DNA of 64,000 nt from Bacteroides neonati (GCF_000499785.1 NZ_HG726025.1:1-64000); one strand, 5' to 3'; shown: positions 1 through 8,701, counted from the stretch's first letter. Numbers and translations: made by a program. Notes: generated from the letters alone by a model not told the origin.

Positions 1-57
1 CAAATAGGCATAAGCCTCACCTTTCTTTTTGGGGTCTTCCCAGTCAATTCTTTGCAT
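1..57 (-). CDS. 5' end of an unknown gene running off the left edge
   Basis: An open frame starts with ATG at 57 and runs leftward out of the window, giving 19 codons that begin MQRIDWEDPKKKGEAY. Four bases separate it from the stop of a tiny upstream open frame at 62-124, which would fit translational coupling. It is divergent from the repressor-like gene at 189. The fragment is too short to assign to a family. Confidence 0.4.
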   Translation of the reverse strand, partial: MQRIDWEDPKKKGEAYAYL

Positions 58-61
58 ATAT

Positions 62-124
62 CTACTTTTTTACGTTTGTTAGCTTATCAATCATTTCAGA
101 AGCGTGTTCTAAAACCTTTTCCAT
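62..124 (-). CDS. Possible 20-residue leader peptide
   Basis: ATG at 124 opens a 20-codon frame (MEKVLEHASEM then IDKLTNVKK) ending four bases before the ATG of the truncated gene at 57. The amphipathic, Lys- and Glu-rich composition and the close spacing would suit a small coupled gene. There is no homology evidence and chance is a real possibility. Confidence 0.3.
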   Translation of the reverse strand: MEKVLEHASEMIDKLTNVKK

Positions 125-151
125 ACTTATTATTATTTAGAGTTTAATTCT

Positions 152-159
152 TATCTTTG
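152..159 (+). promoter_or_regulatory. Bacteroidetes -7 promoter element
   Basis: TATCTTTG fits the Bacteroidetes -7 consensus TAnnTTTG and lies 30 bases before the first ATG of the repressor-like gene. No clear -33 TTTG partner is visible, so this is a moderate call. Confidence 0.45.
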
Positions 160-188
160 GACGATGTAAACCGATTTCACTGCGTGTA

Positions 189-833
189 ATGGTATCACGA
201 TGCAAATCTACAAACATGTTTTCAATTAAACAAATTATTATGCAAGAAAATGAAAACATTCTTTCAATGAATGAACTTCCACCGCTTAACTTGCGGATAA
301 AAGGGCTTATTGAGCACTATGCAAATGGTAGTGTCAAGAAGTTCAGTGAGATAATACAATTAAGTAGTTCTCAGAAGATTAATAGAATATTCAATATAGA
401 CAAGAGAAATGGAGAATTCCCAGAAGCTAGCTCTGATATATTAATCAATATTGCAAACATGTTTTCAGAGGTAGATATGAATTGGCTACTTACTGGTAAA
501 GGATCAATGTTTCGCAATGAGCAAGCACACACTACTCCAGTATCTACTACACAAATCACTCAACCGGCTTTACCTGTTGAAGAATCCTTTATATATAAGA
601 TGTATAAAGATAAAGACGAAGAAAATAAAGCTTTGATTAGGGAAAACGGTCACCTCGAGGAGCGTGTCCGTATGCTTGAATCTAAACTATCCGACTGTGC
701 CCATTCAGATGCCTTAAAGGTGCAAGAATTGGTTTTAGAATTACCGGAGACTGCGAGGCCTGCCGCTACAAAACAGCATTTATCGACCTCCGAACCCTCT
801 GCCAGCTATGCTGGAAGCCCATTACAGAAATAA
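189..833 (+). CDS. Phage-repressor-like helix-turn-helix regulator
   Basis: The product has up to 214 residues. The region from about residue 27 (NLRIKGLIEHYANGS) to DMNWLLTGKGSMF at about residue 97 matches the layout of Bacteroidetes phage-type XRE regulators: an HTH that scans serial recognition helices, ending in the hallmark 'NWLLTGKG.M' segment. A coiled coil follows (YKMYKDKDEENKALIREN and LEERVRMLESKL, about residues 137-168), probably for dimerisation, and then a low-complexity tail rich in Ser, Ala and Pro. The true start may be the ATG at 240 or 268, because the first residues look unlike the family. It is probably a remnant regulator of a small mobile or phage element. The target is unknown. 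Confidence 0.65.
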   Translation: MVSRCKSTNMFSIKQIIMQENENILSMNELPPLNLRIKGLIEHYANGSVKKFSEIIQLSSSQKINRIFNIDKRNGEFPEASSDILINIANMFSEVDMNWLLTGKGSMFRNEQAHTTPVSTTQITQPALPVEESFIYKMYKDKDEENKALIRENGHLEERVRMLESKLSDCAHSDALKVQELVLELPETARPAATKQHLSTSEPSASYAGSPLQK

Positions 834-867
834 TAGACGAGTAAAATAAAACATTAATCACATTTAT

Positions 868-1440
868 ATGAATTATTTAAGAGTCAAACAAGCCCTTGAA
901 TCTATCTATATTATTGAAGATACAATGAATATAGATATACTGGTGAGCCGATATCAATTCCTTGTACCAATATTATCAGAGCTATTATCTATTAAAAATA
1001 CACCTTCTTTCGAACTCACAATAGCTGATGCTGTAGAAGACTATAGGATGATGTATTATGATAGAACAGTTACAGATACGCAAATAGCCATCGTACTACA
1101 TCCTGAATATATTGAAAATGGAGAGTTCTATGCCTTGAATATCGTTAGGTGCTTTCACAAATACTGCGATAAGATGGAAAAAGAGCTAAATCAAGCCAAG
1201 AGAGAAGCCACAAAGCTTAAAAGGAGGGATGCGGTAATAGAATCAGCCAAAATATGTATATCCGAATTGCATAACAGCAAAATGACTGAATTAATCATCT
1301 ATATAGCCAATGATTTAGAGCGGTTCGATGTGCATATCACATTTAAGACCGAAGACAGCAGCCATCCCGGTGAAAAAATGAACGAGAAAGTAGCGGAGCG
1401 GCTAAAGAACCAGGAAATCGTAAGCGTTGTGAGGAAATAA
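868..1440 (+). CDS. Unknown 190-residue protein
   Basis: This gene lies 34 bases after the repressor-like gene on the same strand, so the two may be co-transcribed. The protein is soluble-looking, with no signal peptide or membrane segment. It is acidic in the first half, has a Lys- and Glu-rich helical stretch around residues 100-130 (MEKELNQAKREATKLKRRD), and a mixed C-terminal part ending in VSVVRK. I do not recognise the family. Its pairing with a phage-type repressor suggests an accessory or mobile origin. Confidence 0.55.
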   Translation: MNYLRVKQALESIYIIEDTMNIDILVSRYQFLVPILSELLSIKNTPSFELTIADAVEDYRMMYYDRTVTDTQIAIVLHPEYIENGEFYALNIVRCFHKYCDKMEKELNQAKREATKLKRRDAVIESAKICISELHNSKMTELIIYIANDLERFDVHITFKTEDSSHPGEKMNEKVAERLKNQEIVSVVRK

Positions 1441-1673
1441 ATCATTTCAAATATACAAGATACATCCTTTAAATGGCGCACGCGCGCTTTTTCATCGCTA
1501 AAACATGCATCAAATTCTCTATTATACTGCATATCAGTATCTTATGTATAAGAAGCTGTTCTTATCGGTATTTATTTTACTACATTTTCCTACATAAAAC
1601 ATCGTTTTTCATTACTTAAAATAGGCTTATACACTCAATTTTATATCTAAATACGTAGTTAAAAACGTTAAAA

Positions 1674-1764
1674 AGTAACCCCTAAAGTAACCCCTAACTA
1701 TAAACATATAAGAAATATCGCCAAAAAAGTAACCCCTAAACCGTAACCCCAAAGTAACCCCTAA
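1674..1764. repeat. Five copies of a 12-bp repeat, AGTAACCCCTAA
   Basis: Exact copies of AGTAACCCCTAA lie at 1674-1685, 1686-1697 (direct tandem), 1728-1739 and 1753-1764. A degenerate copy, CGTAACCCCAA, is at 1742-1752. The copies form two clusters with 12- to 14-bp spacing, close to one helical turn. They sit in the gap of nearly 1 kb between the unknown gene and recA. Such direct iterated sites are typical of protein-binding arrays (iterons or operators), but the binding protein is not known. Confidence 0.8.
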
Positions 1765-1908
1765 GTTATATTTAACTATATTTTAACGATTTGGCGGACA
1801 ATTAGGATATTGAAGTCGTATATCTATAATCAAACGCTGCACACCATCTTTTTTTGCTTATTTTCGATCATTTCGGCTTCCTAACAGATATATTCACATA
1901 GAAATAAT

Positions 1909-1951
1909 AAACCCCCTCAAATACCTATAAAAAAGGTATTTAAGAGGGTTT
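1909..1951. terminator. Imperfect hairpin in the gap before recA
   Basis: AAACCCCCTCAAATACC pairs with GGTATTTAAGAGGGTTT (17 positions, two mismatches) around a 9-base A-rich loop. It may terminate transcription from the 868-1440 gene or belong to an unannotated RNA. The rest of the gap (1441-1670 and 1952-2364) shows no convincing gene; 2270-2360 is purine-rich. Confidence 0.5.
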
Positions 1952-2364
1952 CGCTTGCCATTGTATCAGTATTAAAGCAATGCCGGTTTGTTTCTTTGGT
2001 AGAATTGTATTATCTTAGTGTAAGAAAGAAGGGAATCCCACAGACGATGTAAAGTTATCCAGTTTCTTTCACTCCATTTTGAAGCTTTTTGCAAAGCAAA
2101 AGCAAAGCAATGTAAACACGTCGATTTAAAACCTTATTTTCGTCATATTCTCTGAAACGCTTTATTCATCGGACTTTGCGAAGCTTTTCATAATGTCATA
2201 GTTTACACAAGTCGTTCTATCCCCCATAGTAGGCAGGCAAACAAATGTTACATGGAAAACAGGAAAGAGAGTGAAATTTATTGATCGGGAGGGAGGTAGT
2301 GGTAAGTAGGAGAGGCACGAGGGATGAAAAAGACTGAATATGATCGGGAAGGAAAGAGGATGCA

Positions 2365-2418
2365 ATCAAAAAAAGATGGTTCATAGCAGTGACCAAGGGT
2401 ATTGCTATGAACCATCTT
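2365..2418 (-). terminator. recA operon terminator
   Basis: A perfect 16-bp stem pairs 2373-2388 (AAGATGGTTCATAGCA) with 2403-2418. On the minus strand it is followed by a run of T residues (A-run on the plus strand at 2367-2374). It starts 6 bases after the recA stop codon, a classical Rho-independent terminator. Confidence 0.92.
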
Positions 2419-2423
2419 GAGTT

Positions 2424-3467
2424 TTATTTCTTAGCTGTTTTCAGCCCTTCGAAGATTAAACCTTCCAGCTCTTCGGCCAACTCCGGATTATCGGCAACGC
2501 ATTGTTTTGCAGCATCGCGTCCTTGTCCTAGTTTGGTTTCATTGTAGCTGTACCATGAACCGCTTTTCTTCACGATTCCCATGTCGGCACCCAAGTCAAT
2601 GATTTCGCCTGCACGAGAGATGCCTTGTCCAAACATGATATCGAACTCGGCTCTACGGAAAGGAGGAGCTACTTTGTTCTTTACCACTTTCACTTTGGTT
2701 TGTTTACCGATCACCTCTTCGCCATCTTTGAGTTGTTGAGAACCACGGATGTCGATACGTACCGATGCATAGAACTTAAGTGCATTACCACCGGTTGTGG
2801 TTTCGGGGCTTCCGAACATGACACCGATCTTCTCGCGCAATTGGTTGATGAAGATACAGGTAGTACGGGTTTTGCTAACTGTTCCGGTTAGCTTACGCAA
2901 AGCCTGAGACATCAATCGTGCTTGCAATCCTACTTTATTGTCACCCATATCTCCTTCGATCTCGGCTTTGGGAGTCAATGCAGCTACAGAGTCTACCACA
3001 ATGATATCGATAGCCGATGAGCGAATGAGTTGTTCGGCAATCTCTAATGCTTGTTCGCCGTTATCGGGTTGAGAGATGAAGAGGTTGTCTACATCCACTC
3101 CCAATTTGGCAGCATAGAAACGGTCGAATGCATGCTCGGCATCAATAAAGGCAGCGATGCCACCTGCTTTTTGCGCTTCGGCAATGGCGTGGATAGCCAG
3201 TGTTGTTTTACCCGAAGATTCCGGTCCGTATATTTCTACTATTCGTCCACGCGGATAACCACCTACACCCAATGCGGCGTTCAGGCCGATAGAACCTGTA
3301 GGGATTACTTCCATTTGTTCTACCACTTCATCACCCATTTTCATGATAGAACCTTTGCCGAAGCTCTTTTCTATCTTGTCCATGGCAGCCTGTAAGGCCT
3401 TTAGTTTTTCGCTTGATGCCATTTTATTATTATCTGTTTCAAAATTAAGTTCGTCTTTCTTGGCCAT
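2424..3467 (-). CDS. recA: RecA recombinase
   Basis: RecA forms ATP-dependent filaments on single-stranded DNA, catalyses strand exchange and triggers LexA-type cleavage. The 347-residue product is full length. It has Walker A GPESSGKTT at about residues 80-88, IIVVDSVAAL (Walker B), the loop L1/L2 region with RLMSQALRK and INQLREKIGVMFG, and an acidic C-terminal tail (NPELAEELEGL). It is the last gene of a three-gene minus-strand operon, 12 bases after bcp, and a perfect terminator follows. The N-terminal extension (MAKKDELNFETDNNK) is of the Bacteroides type. Confidence 0.98.
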   Translation of the reverse strand: MAKKDELNFETDNNKMASSEKLKALQAAMDKIEKSFGKGSIMKMGDEVVEQMEVIPTGSIGLNAALGVGGYPRGRIVEIYGPESSGKTTLAIHAIAEAQKAGGIAAFIDAEHAFDRFYAAKLGVDVDNLFISQPDNGEQALEIAEQLIRSSAIDIIVVDSVAALTPKAEIEGDMGDNKVGLQARLMSQALRKLTGTVSKTRTTCIFINQLREKIGVMFGSPETTTGGNALKFYASVRIDIRGSQQLKDGEEVIGKQTKVKVVKNKVAPPFRRAEFDIMFGQGISRAGEIIDLGADMGIVKKSGSWYSYNETKLGQGRDAAKQCVADNPELAEELEGLIFEGLKTAKK

Positions 3468-3479
3468 AACTTTTTAGTT

Positions 3480-3941
3480 TTAAGAATTCGTGTCTAAAAT
3501 CTGCGAAGCATGTTCTTTGGTCTTTACCTCTTTGGGCGAGATGATACGTTCGATCACTCCCTCTTCATTGATAAGAAAGGTGGTACGAAGGGTACCCATA
3601 TAAGCTCGCCCATAGAGTTTCTTTTCGCCCCATACACCGAATTGTTCGACCAATTTCTTGTCCGTATCGGCTATCAGGGTAAAGGGGAGATTGTTTTTCT
3701 CGATGAATTTCTGGTGCGACTTTTCGTTGTCAATGCTTACACCGATTACTTCGTACCCGGCTTTGCGTAGCTCTGCATAATTGTCGCGCAGGCTACAGGC
3801 TTGTGCTGTACAACCCGATGTGCTGTCTTTGGGATAGAAATACAATACGATTTTCTTTCCTTTGTAACTGCTTAGACGAATCTCTTCGCCTTTCTCGTCG
3901 ATACCCAATAGTTCGGGTGCTTTGTCTCCTACATTCATCAT
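3480..3941 (-). CDS. bcp: Bcp/PrxQ-type thioredoxin-dependent peroxiredoxin
   Basis: The enzyme reduces hydrogen peroxide and organic hydroperoxides with thioredoxin as reductant. The 153-residue product shows the peroxiredoxin motif FYPKDSTSGCTAQACSLRD, in which the Cys of SGCT is the peroxidatic residue and the Cys five residues later is the usual PrxQ resolving Cys. GVSIDNEKSHQKFIEK and the C-terminal thioredoxin-fold strand follow. It lies between the dehydrogenase-like gene (17-base gap) and recA (12-base gap), so oxidative defence and DNA repair share a transcript. Confidence 0.95.
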   Translation of the reverse strand: MMNVGDKAPELLGIDEKGEEIRLSSYKGKKIVLYFYPKDSTSGCTAQACSLRDNYAELRKAGYEVIGVSIDNEKSHQKFIEKNNLPFTLIADTDKKLVEQFGVWGEKKLYGRAYMGTLRTTFLINEEGVIERIISPKEVKTKEHASQILDTNS

Positions 3942-3958
3942 AAATCTCCTGTTTTTGT

Positions 3959-5152
3959 TTATAATTCGAGGTCCTTATCTATCTCCTCATGCCAAGGCAA
4001 ACCTTGCTTGTTGAGTTGTTCCATGAACGGATCGGGATTGAACTCTTCTACATTGTTCACACCCGGACGTTTCCATTCGCCTTTGAAGAACATCAATGCA
4101 CCGATCATAGCCGGAACACCTGTTGTATAGCTTACACCCTGCATACCTGTTTCTTTGTAGGCTGCTTCGTGGCTACAATTGTTGTATACGTAGTATGTAC
4201 GTTCTTTGCCATCTTTGAGTCCGCGGATGCGACAACCGATTGAGGTTTCTCCTTCGTAGTTCTCGCCCAAGTCTTGCGGGTTGGGAAGTACTGCTTTGAG
4301 GAATTGCAAAGGCACAATCTTCATGCCGTTGTAGTCAATCTCGTCGATGCGTGCCATACCGATGTTCTGAATTACACGAAGGTGGGTCAGGTACTCCTGT
4401 CCGAAGGTCATCCAGAAGCGTGCACGCTTAATGGTGGGGAAGTTTTTCACCAACGATTCTAACTCTTCGTGATAAAGCAGGTATGAATCGCGTGGTCCGA
4501 TGTTCGGATATGTCAGGTCTTTGTGAATCTCGAGTGGTGCGGTAGTTACCCACTTACCATCTTCGAAATACCGACCATTCTGTGTAATCTCGCGGATGTT
4601 GATTTCCGGATTAAAGTTCGTGGCAAATGCTTTGTGGTGGTTACCTGCATTGCAGTCTACGATATCCAGGTATTGAATTTCGTCAAAGTAATGTTTGGCT
4701 GCATAAGCCGTATAGATTCCGCTTACACCCGGATCGAATCCGCAACCTAAAATAGCGGTTAATCCTGCCTCCTTGAAGCGTTCGTGGTAAGCCCATTGCC
4801 AGCTATACTCGAAGTGTGCTTCGTCTTTGGGTTCATAATTGGCTGTATCCAGATAGTTCACTCCTGCTTGCAAACAGGCTTCCATAATGGTAAGATCCTG
4901 ATAAGGAAGAGCTACGTTGATGACCATTTCAGGTTTGAAGTCATTAAACAGTGCCACCAGTTCCTCTACATTATCTGCATCCACTTTGGCTGTTTTTATA
5001 TGGGGGTTACCAATAGCTTTAACGATATCATCGCATTTAGACTTGGTACGACTGGCAATCATGATGTCTGTAAATACATCGGCATTTTGTGCCACTTTGT
5101 GCGCAACGACGGTACCTACGCCGCCCGCACCGATAATAAGAACTCTACCCAT
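3959..5152 (-). CDS. Carboxynorspermidine/saccharopine dehydrogenase-like protein
   Basis: The 397-residue product opens with a Rossmann nucleotide-binding motif, VLIIGAGGVGTVVAHKVA. It continues with the saccharopine dehydrogenase fold (NYLDTANYEP, LGCGFDPGVSGIYTAYAAK). Members with this pattern in Bacteroidetes are annotated as carboxynorspermidine dehydrogenase, which reductively condenses aspartate semialdehyde with a diamine using NADPH in polyamine synthesis. It is the first gene of the operon with bcp and recA; a -7 element lies about 50 bases upstream. The polyamine role is inferred from the family; lysine-pathway members look similar. Confidence 0.85.
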   Translation of the reverse strand: MGRVLIIGAGGVGTVVAHKVAQNADVFTDIMIASRTKSKCDDIVKAIGNPHIKTAKVDADNVEELVALFNDFKPEMVINVALPYQDLTIMEACLQAGVNYLDTANYEPKDEAHFEYSWQWAYHERFKEAGLTAILGCGFDPGVSGIYTAYAAKHYFDEIQYLDIVDCNAGNHHKAFATNFNPEINIREITQNGRYFEDGKWVTTAPLEIHKDLTYPNIGPRDSYLLYHEELESLVKNFPTIKRARFWMTFGQEYLTHLRVIQNIGMARIDEIDYNGMKIVPLQFLKAVLPNPQDLGENYEGETSIGCRIRGLKDGKERTYYVYNNCSHEAAYKETGMQGVSYTTGVPAMIGALMFFKGEWKRPGVNNVEEFNPDPFMEQLNKQGLPWHEEIDKDLEL

Positions 5153-5203
5153 CTGTTAAATTAAAAATTTAGAAAATTAGATATTAAAAACACATTGATG
5201 GAA

Positions 5204-5211
5204 CAAATATA
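5204..5211 (-). promoter_or_regulatory. -7 promoter element of the dehydrogenase-bcp-recA operon
   Basis: The minus strand reads TATATTTG, matching TAnnTTTG, 52 bases before the ATG at 5152. No strong -33 element is seen. Confidence 0.5.
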
Positions 5212-5249
5212 CGAGATTATTTTCAGATATACATACCCCCCTTCCTGTT

Positions 5250-6533
5250 TTATTTAGTGTGAAGCAGCCTTCCGTTTTCAAATTCCAACACTGTTCCGTG
5301 ATAGAACCAGGTTTCGAAGCCATCGTCTTTTTTGAATGCTACCTCAATCGGGTTTCCTAATGCCAACTTGCACTCTTCAATATCCATACCGGGTATGACT
5401 TCTCCTTTGCTTATGCGCTTCCAGTTTTCGGCACTTATAGTCGGGTATTTCTTTTCCAGATTGCCAATGCCAAACAGATCTTCAATATAATTTTCGTTCT
5501 TTAATATGAAGTCATACTTCAAGTTGACCTCTATCGAAAACAGCCTATCATCGCCGCCTGTCAAGGTCAGTGTAGCCAATGTGCTCGATGGGCTTGTTGT
5601 AATATCTTTGATGTGTAAGGTCGTATAGCGCAACAGGGCTATGTGCGACCAAAGCGTTTTGTCCTCGGATGTTATCTTGATTTTGGCAGGAAGCGTCTTT
5701 TTCGGATATATAACCAGACCGGTATATTTCTTTTTTAATGCTTCGGTCGAGTTTGCATTCTTATCCGTGAAACTAAAAGCATTCAAAAATAGTTTCATTT
5801 TTTTGTCTGCCTGAAAGTCTTTTATATCCATTCCCGAATTGGTTCGCGATAGTGCCACCTCCGTATAGTATGAATGGTTCTTTTCATCTTTGAAGATAAT
5901 TTTGGCAGGAAAAGCTTTACTGCCCACACCCACGTTTGTTACGGTTACTTTGGAGTATTCGGGAATGGTGACTTCTTTGTAGCCCGTATAACTATTGGCA
6001 TCATCTACGCGTACATATATGGTGCGGATGTATAAGGTTTTTCCGATGAGTTGTTCCCGTGCCGTGTCTATGTCCTTTAGGTAAACTAATCCACTGATGC
6101 TGGCTCTGGGGTCTTTTGTACATATATCGTTTAGCCGCAGGTTCTTTATCTCATGATATAGTTTCTTGCCGTCGCAGCTAAATACAAAGCGTGTACAGTA
6201 GTTGGTACCTACGTATAGTTCGTCCACTTTCTCTTCGGTACCTATAAATTCGAATATTTTTTCTTTGAATTGGCTGTTTTCAATCTCTTTCTCATCTTCA
6301 TACCTACAAAAGATGGGCATAAACATCTCTTTGCCGTCGGGCCTGAACATAAACTTCATTCCGGGAGTCCATTTACAGAGTGGATGCATTGGGAAGTACG
6401 TTTCAATAAATAGCTCTTCTTCCGTCATATTGATCGATTGGGATGGAGGAGTTGTTGCAATATATTCTTGTTGGGCATTAGCTATTGTACTGCTCAGAAG
6501 CAAAAATATGGTTATTAAAGTTGATATTTTCAT
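5250..6533 (-). CDS. Secreted protein of unknown function
   Basis: The 427-residue protein begins with a clear signal peptide (MKISTLITIFLLLSSTIANA, cleavage likely after ANA). The mature part is rich in beta-strand-forming segments, with repeated blocks in which a threonine-rich strand is followed by 'KDI', suggesting several beta-sandwich units. No catalytic motif is evident. The C-terminus (ECKLALGNPIEVAFKKDDGF and ETWFYHGTVLEFENGRL) resembles the end of small lipoproteins of the SmpA/OmlA type, where a short helix precedes a two-strand hairpin. It is probably periplasmic or surface-exposed. Confidence 0.6.
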   Translation of the reverse strand: MKISTLITIFLLLSSTIANAQQEYIATTPPSQSINMTEEELFIETYFPMHPLCKWTPGMKFMFRPDGKEMFMPIFCRYEDEKEIENSQFKEKIFEFIGTEEKVDELYVGTNYCTRFVFSCDGKKLYHEIKNLRLNDICTKDPRASISGLVYLKDIDTAREQLIGKTLYIRTIYVRVDDANSYTGYKEVTIPEYSKVTVTNVGVGSKAFPAKIIFKDEKNHSYYTEVALSRTNSGMDIKDFQADKKMKLFLNAFSFTDKNANSTEALKKKYTGLVIYPKKTLPAKIKITSEDKTLWSHIALLRYTTLHIKDITTSPSSTLATLTLTGGDDRLFSIEVNLKYDFILKNENYIEDLFGIGNLEKKYPTISAENWKRISKGEVIPGMDIEECKLALGNPIEVAFKKDDGFETWFYHGTVLEFENGRLLHTK

Positions 6534-6661
6534 ACGATTTTGGTTGAATGTAATGGCTTGTCTATAGGGACTATAGATATTTAACGAGGTAAATGTATAA
6601 ACTTTCTATTATTTTTAATACATTTGTTGCCGATATTTTTAACTTAAAACAAGACTGAGTC

Positions 6662-7186
6662 ATGAAAAAATTATTTCTTTCTATGTGCATTGCCTGCGTT
6701 GCATTTGCCATGTCCTCTTGTCGATCGACAAAAGAAGTAGCTTCTTTATCGTCTATTAATGGCGAATGGAATATTATTGAGATCAATGGAACCGATGTTG
6801 TTACTGCCAAAGGCCAATCACTTCCTTTCATCGGTTTTGATACGACTACCGGTAAGGTTTACGGTAACAGCGGTTGCAACCGTATGATGGGTTCGTTTGA
6901 TGTAAACGCCAAGGCAGGTAGTTTGGATTTGGATAAAATTGGCAGTACACGGATGATGTGTCCCGATATGACGTTGGAGCAAAACGTGCTGGGTGCTTTG
7001 GCACAAGTAAAAGGATATAAGAAGATGGGTAAGGGACATATCGCTTTGTGCAATGACGCCAAGCGTCCGGTGCTTATCCTTGCCAAGAAGGCTGCCGATG
7101 TGCAATTGTCGGCACTGAAAGGCAGTTGGTTGATTGCCGAAGTGAACGGCGAAGCTGTGCCTTGCTGTATGATTAATTCACAATAA
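6662..7186 (+). CDS. META-domain (HslJ-like) lipoprotein, probably cut short by ICE insertion
   Basis: The signal peptide ends in a lipobox (CVAFAMSSC), so the protein is a lipoprotein. Residues 30-140 form a META/HslJ domain: GEWNIIEINGTDV, GFDTTTGKVYGNSGCNRMMG and TRMMCPDMTLEQNV. A second META domain begins with LKGSWLIAEVNGEAVP and then stops after seven unrelated residues (CCMINSQ). Bacteroidetes homologues often carry two complete META domains. The break coincides with the start of integrase-flanking sequence, so the gene was probably truncated by element insertion near 7160. The missing 3' half should lie beyond the right end of the ICE. Confidence 0.75.
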   Translation: MKKLFLSMCIACVAFAMSSCRSTKEVASLSSINGEWNIIEINGTDVVTAKGQSLPFIGFDTTTGKVYGNSGCNRMMGSFDVNAKAGSLDLDKIGSTRMMCPDMTLEQNVLGALAQVKGYKKMGKGHIALCNDAKRPVLILAKKAADVQLSALKGSWLIAEVNGEAVPCCMINSQ

Positions 7187-7217
7187 ATCAGACATAAGAA
7201 AAGCTATGAGAGAAAAA

Positions 7218-7435
7218 GGTAACATGTTTATTATTAGTCGTTTTACGTAGTTTTTGCACTGGCTAAATATTCATAACGAAGCATAGCTACGAGTCTTTTT
7301 AGTTACCAAACCGTTAACCGCTCAGTTACCGGATGGACAATAGGTAACTGAAAGCAGAAAAAGAAATTAAAACTGTTTTGTTTTCGCTGATACACAGTAT
7401 TTTGAATACAAAAGAGCACTTATATAATGGGTAAC
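7218..7435. promoter_or_regulatory. GGTAAC/GTTACC motif cluster upstream of the recombinases
   Basis: GGTAAC occurs at 7218, 7343 and 7430. Its complement GTTACC occurs at 7302 and 7325, and GTTAAC at 7313. CAGTTACC (7323-7330) and GGTAACTG (7343-7350) form a perfect 8-bp inverted repeat with a 12-base spacer. The last copy overlaps a -7-like element, TAACTTTG, 21 bases before the recombinase ATG. This suits recombinase or Xis arm sites, autoregulation, or both. Confidence 0.6.
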
Positions 7436-7459
7436 TTTGCTCATTAAAAATATAAGTGT

Positions 7460-8689
7460 ATGAAAGAAGAAAAATTCAAGGTTTTACTCTACCTAAAAAA
7501 GAGCAGTCCCGACAAATTAGGCAAAACCCCAATCATGGGGCGCATCACTTTCGGCGACTCGATGGCTCAGTTTAGCTGCAAGCTATCTTGTACACCAACT
7601 TTGTGGAACTCTCGTGAAAGTCGCTTGAATGGCAAGAGCCGTGAGGCAGTAGAAATAAACGAGAAATTAGATAAGTTGCTGCTGTCTATCAATTCGTCGT
7701 ATGATTCCCTTTTGGAACGCAGACTGCCGTTCAACGCCGAAGATGTAAAAAATTCACTTCAAGGAGGCGTAGCCACTCAAATGACCTTATTAAAACTCTT
7801 TGACCGCCACACCGAGGAAAAGAAAGCCCGTGTAGGTATTGATGTTGCCGCAGGTAGTATTTCCACCTATATCTATACGCGTAGAGCAATAGCCGAATTT
7901 GTTCAGAAGAAATACAACGCCACCGATATAGCTTTTGGTCAGTTGAACGAACAATTTATTCGTGAGTTTCAGGATTTTGTATTGCAAAATAAAGGCATGG
8001 CAATGGATACTACCCGCCATTATCTGGCTCTTTTAAAGAAGATATGTAAAATAGCTTTCAAGGAGGGGCACTCGGAAAAGTTCTATTTCGCTCACTACAA
8101 ACTTCCCAAACAGAAAGAAAGTACCCCCAAGGCTCTCAGCCGTGAGGATTTTGAGAAGATACGAGACTTGGAAATTCCCGAAAGACGACATTCGCACATT
8201 ATCACAAAAGATTTATTCCTTTTTGCCTGTTACACTGGGACTTCGTACTCCGATACAGTTTCAATCACACAGGAAAATTTATCAAAAGATGATAACGGTG
8301 AACTGTGGCTTAAATACCGCCGCAAGAAGAATGAAATGTTAGCACGTGTCAAACTGCTACCCGAAGCAATTGAGTTGATTGAGAAATACAGCGATAATTT
8401 GCGGGTTACGCTATTTCCTCCGCAGATATACAGCACCCTCCGTTCCAACATGAAAGGACTACGAGTGCTCTGTGGGATGACCCAAGACCTTGTCTACCAT
8501 GCCGGAAGACACTCGTTTGCCTCTCTGGTCACGCTCGAAGAGGGTGTGCCTATTGAAACCATCAGCAAAATGTTGGGACACAGCAATATCCAGACAACTC
8601 AAATTTATGCCCGTGTCACTCCAAAAAAGCTATTTGAGGACATGGATAAATACATTGAGGCAACCAAAGATTTAGAATTAGTATTATAA
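7460..8689 (+). CDS. Tyrosine recombinase, first of a tandem pair
   Basis: The 409-residue site-specific integrase has an N-terminal arm-binding domain (about 1-90), a SAM-like core-binding domain (about 100-205) and a catalytic domain. Visible catalytic residues are H347-A-G-R350, H374 in LGHSN and nucleophile Y383 in TTQIYARV. The usual first arginine of the 'TGLR' motif is absent (CYTGTSYSD), a known trait of Bacteroidetes integrases such as IntDOT. The gene sits at the element's left end and is followed after 12 bases by a second recombinase. It probably drives integration and excision, alone or with its neighbour. Confidence 0.93.
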   Translation: MKEEKFKVLLYLKKSSPDKLGKTPIMGRITFGDSMAQFSCKLSCTPTLWNSRESRLNGKSREAVEINEKLDKLLLSINSSYDSLLERRLPFNAEDVKNSLQGGVATQMTLLKLFDRHTEEKKARVGIDVAAGSISTYIYTRRAIAEFVQKKYNATDIAFGQLNEQFIREFQDFVLQNKGMAMDTTRHYLALLKKICKIAFKEGHSEKFYFAHYKLPKQKESTPKALSREDFEKIRDLEIPERRHSHIITKDLFLFACYTGTSYSDTVSITQENLSKDDNGELWLKYRRKKNEMLARVKLLPEAIELIEKYSDNLRVTLFPPQIYSTLRSNMKGLRVLCGMTQDLVYHAGRHSFASLVTLEEGVPIETISKMLGHSNIQTTQIYARVTPKKLFEDMDKYIEATKDLELVL

Positions 8690-8701
8690 AACAACATCAT
8701 T

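Noticed and set aside
1674..1764. CRISPR-like appearance of the 12-bp repeats
   Set aside because: Units are too short, some are directly tandem without spacers, and no cas gene is near.
2162..2365. Minus-strand open frame of 67 codons before the recA terminator
   Set aside because: Composition is that of a purine-rich tract read backwards (Ser, Pro, Leu, Phe), there is no family match, and it runs into the recA terminator.
4784..5164. Plus-strand open frames across the dehydrogenase gene
   Set aside because: They are shadows of a well-matched gene on the opposite strand.
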